The notes beneath the pieces are model-generated. The model did no database searches and was not told the DNA's origin. It saw only the letters and a program-made list of their open reading frames with translations. A DNA stretch of 64,000 nucleotides, taken from assembly GCF_014284365.1 (NCBI RefSeq), contig NZ_JACOGG010000007.1, positions 62,001 to 126,000 of the forward strand, written 5' to 3'. The translations under genes and the position numbers were made by a program. This document shows positions 56,702 to 64,000 of this stretch, one piece after another. Each line of letters begins with the position of its first letter. The stretch's first letter is position 1. Origin of the DNA: Cognatundibacterium rugosum. Its GTDB lineage: Bacteria > Pseudomonadota > Gammaproteobacteria > Burkholderiales > Burkholderiaceae_D.

Positions 56702-57928
56702 TTAGCGGACGGCACTTTCAATATGGCAGTGCAGACTCAGGAAGCGCAACGCGCCACTGTAATTGCTGTCCCAGTCATCCATCAGATAATTATTGGCTTC
56801 CTCGATAAAATTATCCCAATCTTCCAGCAAACCTTCCTGCTTTTCATGAGGTGCTGCCGTTTTAATCCACTGGCTAGCCAGCTCATGTGTAAAACCCCGT
56901 TCGCGGAATTTTTTCACGATGCTTTTCGCGTTCTTTTCCGGCAGGCTGGTTTTAGGCGTGACGCCTGCTGCGATGCAGACAAACAAAGTCATGAGCGAGT
57001 CCACATCGGTTTTACCCTTGGTCAGACGGGTCCATTCCTTAGAGACCAGTGCATCATACGCCGAGGTATCCTCGATTTCATGATCGCGCAGATAATAGCG
57101 ATCCTTGAGCGAAAACACCAGCTTATCCAGCGATGCTTTTTTATCTTTAAACAGTGGCAGATCGTGCTCACAGATTTCCTGCACGATGCGCCGCACGAGC
57201 GGATGAAACTGCAGCGGCACCTCGGAGATATCCAGCATCTCCATCGCCTGCACGCGTTCTTTCGGGGTCAGGCCGCGTATCGCGTCGACCAGGGTGGCAA
57301 ATTCCACCTGATTTTCCAGACTGCCATCCTCGCCACCAAACACGGTCACCAACAAAGCACTGCGCACGATACCCACTGCCTCTGCATCCTCATCCTGCAG
57401 ATAGCTACGCGACAAACCCAGCACTTCACCGAACCAGAAGCCGGCTTCGATTTCCAAGGCATTTTGCTGGCGATGTTCCAAAGCCTGGCGGTAATCCGCC
57501 GGATTGTCGCGTAAGGACCAGGCTTCCAGAAAATCCTCGACCTTACCCTTGACCTCGCGTCCCAGCAAGGCGTATTCCGGCATCGCAAACAAGGCCTTGA
57601 GTAAACCTGAACCACCACGCGACAAAGTCAGAAACGTATTATCCCGTATCAGTTTGGCTGCAATCTCCAGATCGCCGCCTGAGGTTTCCAGCAAATACAA
57701 ACTCGCCAGATTCACGATACGCTTACGCGCGAGTTCAATTTCAGGGCGCAGGTATTTACTGCCAAACGCTTCAGCGATCTGCACCATGCCTTTAGGTGCC
57801 TCAGTTTCAATCGCCGCGATCTTACTGCTGGTCAGGATGGCGCGTTGCACCCCATAGCGCAAGGCGGTTTCAAAAAACGGACGCTGATCGAGTACCGCAA
57901 GCTCAAAATTGCTGCTTATTTCGCTCAT
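56702..57928 (-). CDS. Unrecognised 408-residue soluble protein
   Basis: Chosen start is the ATG at 57928, which has AAGGAA nine bases upstream; a TTG six codons earlier is less likely. The protein is mostly helical and rather acidic, has no signal peptide, membrane helix or familiar motif, and ends with the pattern RFLSLHCHIESAVR. I do not recognise the family. It sits downstream of the foldback repeat, and beyond that of the J-domain operon, all on the minus strand. A functional link is only suggested by position. It is convergent to yqhD. Confidence 0.7.
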   Translation of the reverse strand: MSEISSNFELAVLDQRPFFETALRYGVQRAILTSSKIAAIETEAPKGMVQIAEAFGSKYLRPEIELARKRIVNLASLYLLETSGGDLEIAAKLIRDNTFLTLSRGGSGLLKALFAMPEYALLGREVKGKVEDFLEAWSLRDNPADYRQALEHRQQNALEIEAGFWFGEVLGLSRSYLQDEDAEAVGIVRSALLVTVFGGEDGSLENQVEFATLVDAIRGLTPKERVQAMEMLDISEVPLQFHPLVRRIVQEICEHDLPLFKDKKASLDKLVFSLKDRYYLRDHEIEDTSAYDALVSKEWTRLTKGKTDVDSLMTLFVCIAAGVTPKTSLPEKNAKSIVKKFRERGFTHELASQWIKTAAPHEKQEGLLEDWDNFIEEANNYLMDDWDSNYSGALRFLSLHCHIESAVR

Positions 57929-57979
57929 GTGGCTTATTTCCTTCAATTCCAGAGGTAACTATCAAAAGCCGCACACAGT

Positions 57980-58251
57980 CTAGGGCCTGTTAACATTTAA
58001 ATTGCGAGATGCGTTCAAGCCAAAACGTGGGCTGGCAAGGCGTGTGTCGCAGTCAGGGCTGGTGCCCCTGACAAGACACACAACGCAGTCCAGCGCGCGT
58101 TTTGGATTGAACCCGGAGGGAAAGGGGTAAAACAGCCGCATGGCGTTGTTGCATCCCGCTGACAGTGATCACACTGATGCGCGGGCTGCGCCTAGCCCTG
58201 CAACTGTTTTACCCCTTTCGCACACGTAATTTAAATGTTAACAGGCCCTAG
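57980..58251. repeat. 272-bp foldback (MITE-like) element with 24-bp inverted ends
   Basis: The ends are perfect inverted repeats: 57980-58003 (ctagggcctgttaacatt plus aaatt) and its complement at 58228-58251. Inside are two large hairpin arms. Arm 1 pairs 58013-58027 with 58098-58112 (14 of 15) and has nested stems at gtgtgtc/gacacac and gtcaggg/ccctgac. Arm 2 pairs 58121-58135 with 58204-58218 (15 of 15). The whole could fold as a three-way cloverleaf. The outermost CTAG on both sides may be a target duplication. No coding frame is present. Confidence 0.8.
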
Positions 58252-58278
58252 CTACGCTGTGCACAACTGATGGGCCCA

Positions 58279-58315
58279 TAAAAAATGCAGAAGACGTCAT
58301 CCGCGCTCTGCATTT
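58279..58315 (-). terminator. Terminator of the J-domain operon
   Basis: On the minus strand aaatgcaga/tctgcattt forms a nine-bp stem with a 15-base loop and a T run. It follows a GC-rich hairpin at 58324-58342. Confidence 0.75.
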
Positions 58316-58359
58316 CAGGGAGCGGGCCCGCCGCGCGGGCCCTGTCTGCGATCCACCTG

Positions 58360-59118
58360 TTACAGTGCGGACTCCTCATCGTCATCGTCATCACCATCAT
58401 CATTGTTTTTCGGCGCTTCTTCAGGCTCCCCCTCAGCGGCAGCCGCTTCCGGATCATCGCTTTGTAAATTCGCCAAATACACTTTGTAACGTGCACGTAA
58501 TTTCATCAGCACTTCACGGAAAATTTCTGGCAATTCGTAGCGCAGGATATAGGTCACCTGCATCCAGTCATGATCTTCCAGGTTCGCCATATCTAAGGGC
58601 GACGCCAAGCCCTCGTTGTCATGGTCGAGGTTCATCAAATCATCTTCACGTGCAGCGGTGCGCTCGCCGTCACCGTATTCGTACAGATCAAAGGTCGCAT
58701 ACTTGTAAAAATGTTCGACCATCTGGGTACGGTCGAGCAGGTAATCGACCAACGCGTCGTAGCCGCCATCCACTTCCGCGATTTCATACAAAAATTCCGC
58801 CGGATCAGCACCATCACGGAAAATGACGGAATTGATCATGCCGCGCAATTGCTCATGGGTCTGGTCACCATAACGACGCTCCAGTACCACGGCCTGAGCG
58901 AATTGTTCAGGTGTGACCACCAGATTCACCAGTGACTCTTTGGATGCGTCATATTCACGTATCACGGCCAACAAATCCTTGGCAGGCAAATCATCCAGCG
59001 CCGCAACCAACGCTTTGTCACCATGGGTTTCCGCGATATTCGCCAGCGCGAATTCAGCGCCGGCGATGTCGCCAGCTAAAATCAAACTCTGCGCTTCAAT
59101 AACTGCAGGTAAAGTCAT
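58360..59118 (-). CDS. Unrecognised acidic protein, third gene of the J-domain operon
   Basis: 252 residues. The ATG at 59118 has AAGGAA eight bases upstream; a TTG two codons earlier is worse placed. The body is helical and acidic (VVTPEQFAQAVVLERRYGDQ, AEFLYEIAEVDGGYDALVDY), and the last 30 residues are almost all Asp, Glu and Asn. No signal or membrane segment and no known motif is seen. It lies 12 bp after the preceding gene and is probably co-expressed with the J-domain protein, perhaps as a client or co-factor. Confidence 0.7.
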   Translation of the reverse strand: MTLPAVIEAQSLILAGDIAGAEFALANIAETHGDKALVAALDDLPAKDLLAVIREYDASKESLVNLVVTPEQFAQAVVLERRYGDQTHEQLRGMINSVIFRDGADPAEFLYEIAEVDGGYDALVDYLLDRTQMVEHFYKYATFDLYEYGDGERTAAREDDLMNLDHDNEGLASPLDMANLEDHDWMQVTYILRYELPEIFREVLMKLRARYKVYLANLQSDDPEAAAAEGEPEEAPKNNDDGDDDDDEESAL

Positions 59119-59130
59119 ACTCAATTTTCC

Positions 59131-59727
59131 TTAATCTTTACGGTCAAAGCCTTGTTCGGCCAGCCAGTCAGCCCCCGCCTCACCCAAATCATAGTCGTCA
59201 CCATCATCGCCATCATCACGGCCATGACGTCCATACTGGCCATCAAGATCGCCGTTTTCACGATCTTCAGACTCGTCATCAAGCTCATCATGATCCGTGT
59301 CATCAGCCGCATCGGCTGTGCTACCTGCACGTCGGCTCTGCGCGCCACGCATCAGATATTCCAACACGGCGGCGATCACCAGAAAGCGGTCACCGGCAGC
59401 TTCGGTTTGCACGACTTTCGCCAATGGCTCAGCCCAGGGTTCCAGCCTGACCGCAGTAGCCAGTGTTTTCCAGGCGGGCAAACTAGCCTGCTCTTTGGCA
59501 GTCAGTGCCTCCAGCGCGAGCGGGTTGAGAAAAATAAAACCCTGATGAAAGGCCGAGGCCAGCATTTCTGGATTGCTTTCCATCATAGGCAACAGCAAAG
59601 GCAATTGTTCCGCCTTTTCGCGCAAACGCGCCTTCAGAATATTTTTGCCTTCGGAATCAGATTTCAGATCGTCGATTTCAGCCTTATAGACCGCCATCAA
59701 ATCCTCAAAAAAACGGGACAATTTCAC
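59131..59727 (-). CDS. Unrecognised acidic protein, second gene of the J-domain operon
   Basis: 198 residues. GTG start at 59727, seven bases after an AGGAG site and overlapping the J-domain gene stop by four bases (GTGA). The first 130 residues are helical ([37 protein letters not shown]). The rest is an Asp/Gly/Glu-rich low-complexity region, then [14 protein letters not shown]. The family is not recognised. The coupling with the J-domain gene suggests a joint role. Confidence 0.7.
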   Translation of the reverse strand: MKLSRFFEDLMAVYKAEIDDLKSDSEGKNILKARLREKAEQLPLLLPMMESNPEMLASAFHQGFIFLNPLALEALTAKEQASLPAWKTLATAVRLEPWAEPLAKVVQTEAAGDRFLVIAAVLEYLMRGAQSRRAGSTADAADDTDHDELDDESEDRENGDLDGQYGRHGRDDGDDGDDYDLGEAGADWLAEQGFDRKD

Positions 59728-60002
59728 TGCAATACTCCTGATAAATAAGCTTTCCAGATTTCGCTGGCGGTTTCCAGCGGCGAATCCAGCAAATTACGGC
59801 GTCGGTTCTCATCATAGGCCGCGCGCTTACTGTCGTCGGTCAGCACATCATAGGCTTCCTTCACCGCATGAAATTTGGCAGGCGCCAGTTCAGAATCATT
59901 GCGGTCAGGATGGAATTCCGCCGCTTTCTGGCGGTAAGCTTTTTTGATATCTGCCAGCGTCGCATTCGGCGCGACACCGAGAACAAGGTAATGGTCTGTC
60001 AT
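59724..60002 (-). CDS. Short J-domain (DnaJ-like) protein
   Basis: 92 residues. An N-terminal J domain ([20 protein letters not shown]) contains the HPD motif in FHPDRNDSE, needed to stimulate Hsp70 ATPase. The C-terminal tail of about 25 residues ([17 protein letters not shown]) is not a zinc-finger or substrate domain. It should recruit DnaK to specific partners, possibly the two acidic proteins encoded after it. It is the first gene of the operon. Confidence 0.88.
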   Translation of the reverse strand: MTDHYLVLGVAPNATLADIKKAYRQKAAEFHPDRNDSELAPAKFHAVKEAYDVLTDDSKRAAYDENRRRNLLDSPLETASEIWKAYLSGVLQ

Positions 60003-60019
60003 CTGCTCTCTGAGATCGG

Positions 60020-60051
60020 TAAAAAACAGAGCGGCTGCAGGATTGCAGCCG
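60020..60051 (-). terminator. Terminator candidate after slyD
   Basis: On the minus strand cggctgca/tgcagccg forms an eight-bp stem with a four-base loop, followed by ctctgttttttacc. Direct repeats of ggtctaagtt (60051-60060 and 60071-60080) lie alongside. Confidence 0.55.
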
Positions 60052-60186
60052 GTCTAAGTTGGTCTGTTTTGGTCTAAGTTTTGGCAGACCAAAAGCTGGT
60101 CAGCCAAGGCACAGTCTGGTATCAGTCCTGATTCATTCAATGGTCCGCACCATGACCTGACCAGGCTACTCCCGACTATACGGCGA

Positions 60187-60666
60187 TCAGTGGTGATGAC
60201 CACCAACACCGTGCGCATGACCATGTACCACTTCTTCATCGGTCGCAGCACGCACTTCCAGCACTTCGGTATCAAAACGTATAGTCATGCCAGCCAGAGG
60301 ATGATTGCCGTCGAGCTTGACCACACCTGCATCGATACTCAATACACGGAACTGCATGGTTTCTTCCGTTTCTGGATCGCGTGTTTCAAACATCATGCCA
60401 ACTTCGATATCCGGCGGGAAGGCACTGATGTCTTCTTCACGCACAAATTCAGGAATCACATCACCAAATCCATCTTCCGGCTGCAACACCACCGAGACTT
60501 TATCACCTGCTTGCTTACCCTCTAAAGACGCTTCCACAGCAGGCAAAATATTATCGTAATCACCATGCAAATACACGATAGGTTCACGATTCTGATCGAT
60601 CAGCTGGCCTTCCATATTAAACATAGAGTAATTCAGGCTAACGACGGTATTGGCTTTGATTTGCAT
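60187..60666 (-). CDS. slyD: FKBP-type peptidyl-prolyl isomerase SlyD
   Basis: 159 residues from the ATG at 60666. The FKBP domain (NYSMFNMEGQLIDQN, YLHGDYDNILPAVEASLEG) with the inserted flap domain gives isomerase and chaperone activity. The C-terminal tail is histidine-rich (HGHAHGVGGHHH) and can bind nickel or other metals. The gene stands alone. A longer in-frame start exists but adds a non-conserved leader. Confidence 0.93.
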   Translation of the reverse strand: MQIKANTVVSLNYSMFNMEGQLIDQNREPIVYLHGDYDNILPAVEASLEGKQAGDKVSVVLQPEDGFGDVIPEFVREEDISAFPPDIEVGMMFETRDPETEETMQFRVLSIDAGVVKLDGNHPLAGMTIRFDTEVLEVRAATDEEVVHGHAHGVGGHHH

Positions 60667-60872
60667 GGCTAAAAAAAGGAAATGAGAGGAAGAACCGGAT
60701 CTGGTCAGCATTGTGGACATTGCCAGCAAGCTGTCAGAGCGGCACGGGATTGCCAAATTCGTATTTAGTCTGACAATTCCCGGTTAACTGACTCGCTATT
60801 GTACCAGAGCCAGCCGCTCAGCTGCAGCCTGTCAATCCGCCAACCCACTCTTGAAGCGCAACGGATGAAGAC

Positions 60873-61145
60873 TTAAACGCCTATTTTCTCCAGCATAGAG
60901 CCAATTTCACGCAAGGCAGGTTCCAGTTTGGGATGCTGGGCTGCAAACTTGGCGGATAAGGCCAGCGAACGTTCACTCAGTGCGGCAAATACAGGATCAT
61001 CGTGCTGACGGTCTGCCTGTAAGACGTGATGGATATCCTGATTCAGATCTTCCAGCATGGATTTCAATTCGTCATCCAGCGCTGCCTGCCCGGATAATTC
61101 AGTATGCAATTGACTCAATAACTGTTTTAACTGTTCTCGTTTCAT
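60873..61145 (-). CDS. DUF4404 family protein
   Basis: 90 residues, all helical. The N-terminal LKQLLSQLHTELSG and the C-terminal FAAQHPKLEPALREIGSMLE are the conserved parts of DUF4404. No signal or membrane segment is present. A GGAG site precedes the ATG. The function is unknown. It is 65 bp from ispF on the same strand, and may be co-transcribed with it. Confidence 0.82.
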   Translation of the reverse strand: MKREQLKQLLSQLHTELSGQAALDDELKSMLEDLNQDIHHVLQADRQHDDPVFAALSERSLALSAKFAAQHPKLEPALREIGSMLEKIGV

Positions 61146-61210
61146 GATCCACTCCGGATTTGAATAATCGGCTCTGTGCTGAGCGCCGGTTCGACTTACG
61201 TCATTTCAGT

Positions 61211-61714
61211 TTAGCTGGCGTCCAGCGGATATACCAGCACCACCGCTTCCGCTGCGATGCCCTCTTGCCGTCCCAGATAGCCTAGCTTCTCATTGGTTTT
61301 GGCCTTGATATTGACCTGAGAAACAGGCACCTGCAAATCTTCTGCCACATGCGCAATCATCAGCGGGATATGCGGCGCCATCTTCGGTGCCTGTGCAATG
61401 ATGGTTGCATCCAGATTACCAACCGCGTAGCCCGCTTCATGCAGACGCTTAACGGCTTCGCGCAATAAGACCCTGGAATCAGCCCCCTTAAAACGCGCAT
61501 CGGTATCCGGAAAATGACGACCGATATCACCCATGGCCGCAGCACCAAACAGCGCATCAGTTATCGCATGCAGCAAGACATCGGCATCAGAATGGCCCAG
61601 CAAACCCAGCGTATGCGGGATATCAACCCCACCGATAATCAGTTTGCGATCCGGCACCAGCGCGTGGCAGTCATAACCTTGCCCGATACGGAAAGGAGGG
61701 AGTTTATTCTTCAT
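61211..61714 (-). CDS. ispF: 2-C-methyl-D-erythritol 2,4-cyclodiphosphate synthase
   Basis: 167 residues from the ATG at 61714, which follows AGGTGA. It cyclises CDP-methylerythritol phosphate in the MEP isoprenoid pathway. The zinc ligands are in GYDCHALVP (D and H) and [20 protein letters not shown]. The conserved [13 protein letters not shown] end is present. It follows ispD by 72 bp. Confidence 0.96.
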   Translation of the reverse strand: MKNKLPPFRIGQGYDCHALVPDRKLIIGGVDIPHTLGLLGHSDADVLLHAITDALFGAAAMGDIGRHFPDTDARFKGADSRVLLREAVKRLHEAGYAVGNLDATIIAQAPKMAPHIPLMIAHVAEDLQVPVSQVNIKAKTNEKLGYLGRQEGIAAEAVVLVYPLDAS

Positions 61715-61786
61715 CAAATCACCTGTAATTTTTTAATACTTACTTGAAATCAGCTCAATTTCAGCTGAAATTCAGCGTTCGCGGGC

Positions 61787-62515
61787 TCAACCCGGCAGCA
61801 GATTCATCAAACGCGCCACCTGTTCCAGATCGGCAGGCTGCGTCACCTTCAGATTGCAGATATCGCCAGCCACCAGCAGCGGCGTATAGCCAGCGGCTTC
61901 TACCGCACTGGATTCATCAGTCACTTGCGCAGCCTGATCCAGTGCATCACACAGCAACGCATAACGGAACATCTGCGGTGTTTGCGCCAGCCAGACCTGC
62001 TCGCGCGGTATGGTTTCCACCCTGCCTTGCTGATCTGCATGCACACGTTTCACCGTATCCACCACCGGCAATGCCAGCAAACCGCCCACCGCATGTTCAC
62101 CAACCTGTGTCAGCAAATCCTGCAACAAAGACTGCGTCAGGCCGGGACGCGCGGCATCATGCACCAGCACCCAATCCTGCGCCTGTACGCGACCGTCCGC
62201 CGCCAGCGCTGCCAAGCCCTGGCGCACGGTATCGCGCCGGGTGGCACCACCACAGCGCAGCACCGTCAGCTTGTCATGCGCTGCCAAAGCCTGATCAACA
62301 TACGCATCTTCCGGGCTCACCACCACATAGATATGGCTGACTGGCGAAAAATCCAGGAAGGCATTGACGGTATGCTGCAACAAACTGGCAGCGCCAATTT
62401 GCAAATATTGTTTAGGGATATTGCTACCCATACGCGCGCCTACGCCGGCGGCAGGAATCAGGGTGATATAGGCTGGCGAAGAGGACTTGTCGGCGTGTGG
62501 ACTGGTTTGCTGCAT
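61787..62515 (-). CDS. ispD: 2-C-methyl-D-erythritol 4-phosphate cytidylyltransferase
   Basis: 242 residues. It activates methylerythritol phosphate with CTP. The N-terminal nucleotide loop (IPAAGVGARMGSNIPKQYL), VLVHDAARPG, and the TDESSAVE segment are the family signature. It is divergent from mfd with 215 bp between, a common proteobacterial order. Confidence 0.96.
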   Translation of the reverse strand: MQQTSPHADKSSSPAYITLIPAAGVGARMGSNIPKQYLQIGAASLLQHTVNAFLDFSPVSHIYVVVSPEDAYVDQALAAHDKLTVLRCGGATRRDTVRQGLAALAADGRVQAQDWVLVHDAARPGLTQSLLQDLLTQVGEHAVGGLLALPVVDTVKRVHADQQGRVETIPREQVWLAQTPQMFRYALLCDALDQAAQVTDESSAVEAAGYTPLLVAGDICNLKVTQPADLEQVARLMNLLPG

Positions 62516-62730
62516 AAAGTCAATTGGCCGCCCGCTGCCGGACGAGCCTTCGTTTATAATTAGGCGCTCATTTTAACCGTGTATGTCTGCCCGGTGACTC
62601 GCATAACCAGACTTTAATTTCGGTCTGACCTGACAACCACAGACGAAAAGCACAGCAACTGACCGACCGTTATAACGGCAAGGTGTTTCACCGCACTGTT
62701 TATTCACCAAATCAGCCCAATTCAGCCGCA

Positions 62731-64000
62731 ATGTCATTTGATTTCAGCAAAGCCCTAGCAAAACCCGGCCACCGCTACAGCTTACCAGCGCTGCATGGCT
62801 CCTCTGACGCCTATGCACTGGCGCAGGCCGCAACCACGTTAAAGGCGGAACAGCGCATGCTGACGGTGTTTGTCGCCCAAGCCGGTGATGCACAACGCCT
62901 GCTGGATGAAATCCCATGGTTCAATCCGGAATTGCGCTGCCACCTGCTGCCCGACTGGGAAACCCTGCCGTACGACGCGTTTTCGCCGCATCAGGATCTC
63001 GTATCGGAACGACTGGCCAGCCTGCATGAAATTCAGAATGGCCGCTGTGATGTGTTGCTGGCCCCCGCCAGCACCGCCTTGCTGCGTATGGCGCCACCAT
63101 CCTTTCTGGCCGCTTATACCTTTTTCTTTAAAAAAGGCGATACGCTGGATGAAGCCAAACTCAAAACCCAGCTCACGCTGGCAGGCTACAACCATGTGAA
63201 TCAGGTGATGTCACCCGGTGAGTACTCGGTACGCGGCGGACTGATCGATTTATTCCCCATGGGTTCCGCACTGCCCTACCGGCTGGATTTGTTTGGTGAC
63301 AGCATAGAAAGCATCAAGACCTTTGATGCTGACACCCAGCGCTCTATCTTCCCGGTACCCGAAGTGCGCTTGCTGCCGGGGCGCGAATTCCCTATGGATG
63401 AACCGGCGCGTGCTGCTTTCCGCAGCCGCTGGCGCGAACAATTTGAGGGCGATCCTTCACGCAGCGCGATCTACAAAGACATCGGCAATGGCATTGCATC
63501 AGCCGGCATCGAATACTATCTGCCCCTGTTTTTTGAAGAAACAGCCACGTTATTTGATTACCTGCCAGCGCAACCGTATTTCGCTTTACTGGGCGATGTC
63601 GACGAAGCGATCAAACGCTTCTGGACCGATACCCGCTCACGCTATCAGTTCCTGAAGGCGGACCGCGAGCGCCCGGTCTTGCCACCGGAAAGCGTCTTTC
63701 TGCGCGACGAAGATTTTTTCAGCCTGCTGAAAACCCAGGCACGCTGGGTGTTACCAGCAACGGACAAGGCCACGCCTGCCTCCGAAATCAGTGCCTTCCT
63801 GCCTGATATCGCTGTCAATCGTCGCGCGGATGATCCGCTGACCAATCTGCGTGCATTTTTAATGCAGACCGATAAGCGGGTCATGATCTGTGCTGAAACG
63901 GCAGGCCGACGCGAGACCCTGCAACAGTATTTCAATGAATTTGATATCGCACTGACTTTGTGTGATGGTTATACCGATTTCATCACCGGCGGCGCGCGCC
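62731..64000 (+). CDS. mfd: Transcription-repair coupling factor Mfd, N-terminal part
   Basis: The gene starts at 62731 (MSFDFSKALA) and runs off the right edge, so 423 of about 1150 residues are visible. The UvrB-like homology region is clear: LLPDWETLPYDAFSPHQDLV, VMSPGEYSVRGGLIDLFPMG, YRLDLFGDSIESIKTFD and the FFEETATLFDYLP segment. The helicase and RNA-polymerase binding parts are beyond the window. It releases stalled RNA polymerase and recruits UvrA. Confidence 0.95.
   Translation, partial: MSFDFSKALAKPGHRYSLPALHGSSDAYALAQAATTLKAEQRMLTVFVAQAGDAQRLLDEIPWFNPELRCHLLPDWETLPYDAFSPHQDLVSERLASLHEIQNGRCDVLLAPASTALLRMAPPSFLAAYTFFFKKGDTLDEAKLKTQLTLAGYNHVNQVMSPGEYSVRGGLIDLFPMGSALPYRLDLFGDSIESIKTFDADTQRSIFPVPEVRLLPGREFPMDEPARAAFRSRWREQFEGDPSRSAIYKDIGNGIASAGIEYYLPLFFEETATLFDYLPAQPYFALLGDVDEAIKRFWTDTRSRYQFLKADRERPVLPPESVFLRDEDFFSLLKTQARWVLPATDKATPASEISAFLPDIAVNRRADDPLTNLRAFLMQTDKRVMICAETAGRRETLQQYFNEFDIALTLCDGYTDFITGGAR

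Larger units (their letters stand above)
57929..58359. other. Intergenic region holding the foldback repeat and operon terminator
   Basis: No gene is seen. It contains the 272-bp foldback element, then a T-tailed hairpin and a GC-rich hairpin (gggcccgc/gcgggccc, three-base loop, 58324-58342) that end the J-domain operon. The promoter of the 408-residue gene must lie inside the element or in the 51 bp between it and the start. Confidence 0.75.

Noticed and set aside
60051-60080. Two direct copies of ggtctaagtt, considered as iterons or a CRISPR remnant
   Set aside because: Only two copies ten bases apart and no spacer structure. Too little to support either.
61925-62563. 212-codon plus-strand frame opposite ispD
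   Set aside because: Shadow of the ispD gene, with no motif and an unusual His/Arg/Gln composition.

Overview
The window looks like a chromosomal segment of a betaproteobacterium of the order Burkholderiales, most likely Oxalobacteraceae with Undibacterium-like moderate GC. This is inferred from gene order and protein character, not from a database search. The supporting blocks are trpF-trpB-trpA-accD-folC followed by a DedD-like gene, rpoE-mucA-mucB-degP next to the fatty-acid cluster, rpmF-plsX-fabHDG-acpP-fabF, the ppsA/ppsR divergent pair, and ispD-ispF opposite mfd. No rRNA, tRNA, CRISPR array, prophage or complete insertion sequence was seen.

Layout. 1-6095 (minus strand): the N-terminal part of a SPOR-type envelope protein, folC, accD and trpA/B/F. 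6258-22180: an exopolysaccharide locus interrupted by isocitrate lyase (aceA). It holds a WecG-like glycosyltransferase, a secreted glycoside hydrolase, a Wzy/WaaL-type polymerase or ligase, an acyltransferase, two family 2 glycosyltransferases, export and chain-length proteins of the EpsE/F/G type, a WcaJ-type initiating phosphotransferase and a FemAB/GNAT-fold protein. 22161-27730: a YihY membrane protein, WrbA, DUF2069, a GlcD-type flavoprotein, a DUF4124 protein and an old yellow enzyme. 27869-34932 is the most unusual part. An 880-residue envelope protein joins a NodB polysaccharide deacetylase, a caspase-fold peptidase with an intact His/Cys dyad, an EF-hand loop and TPRs. Divergent from it is a three-gene unit: a ferritin-like protein with a Cys-rich C-terminal region, a DUF692/MNIO enzyme and its DUF2063 partner. 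That is the layout of a Cys-modifying RiPP-type pathway, but the candidate substrate is a large ferritin-fold protein rather than a short peptide.

35255-42225: SPFH/NfeD pair, ppsA with its regulator ppsR, a TrmH-type RNA methyltransferase, rnhB and a small glutaredoxin-like protein. 42490-46934: degP, mucB, mucA and rpoE, with a good sigma-E-type promoter overlapping the last codons of the upstream YgfX-like gene. 47029-53711: fabF, acpP, fabG, fabD, fabH, plsX, rpmF and yceD, with two tandem terminators between rpmF and plsX. 53897-56613 (plus strand): Maf, an RsmI-like methyltransferase and YqhD. 56702-60002: an unrecognised 408-residue protein, a 272-bp foldback repeat with 24-bp inverted ends, and a three-gene operon of a J-domain protein plus two acidic unrecognised proteins. 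60187-64000: slyD, a DUF4404 protein, ispF, ispD and the start of mfd.

How the parts work together. Central metabolism is represented by aceA, ppsA, trp and fatty-acid and isoprenoid synthesis. Envelope biogenesis and stress are represented by EPS synthesis and export, the RpoE circuit, SPFH/NfeD and the deacetylase-caspase protein. The ferritin-MNIO operon is probably accessory and may concern metal or sulfur chemistry.
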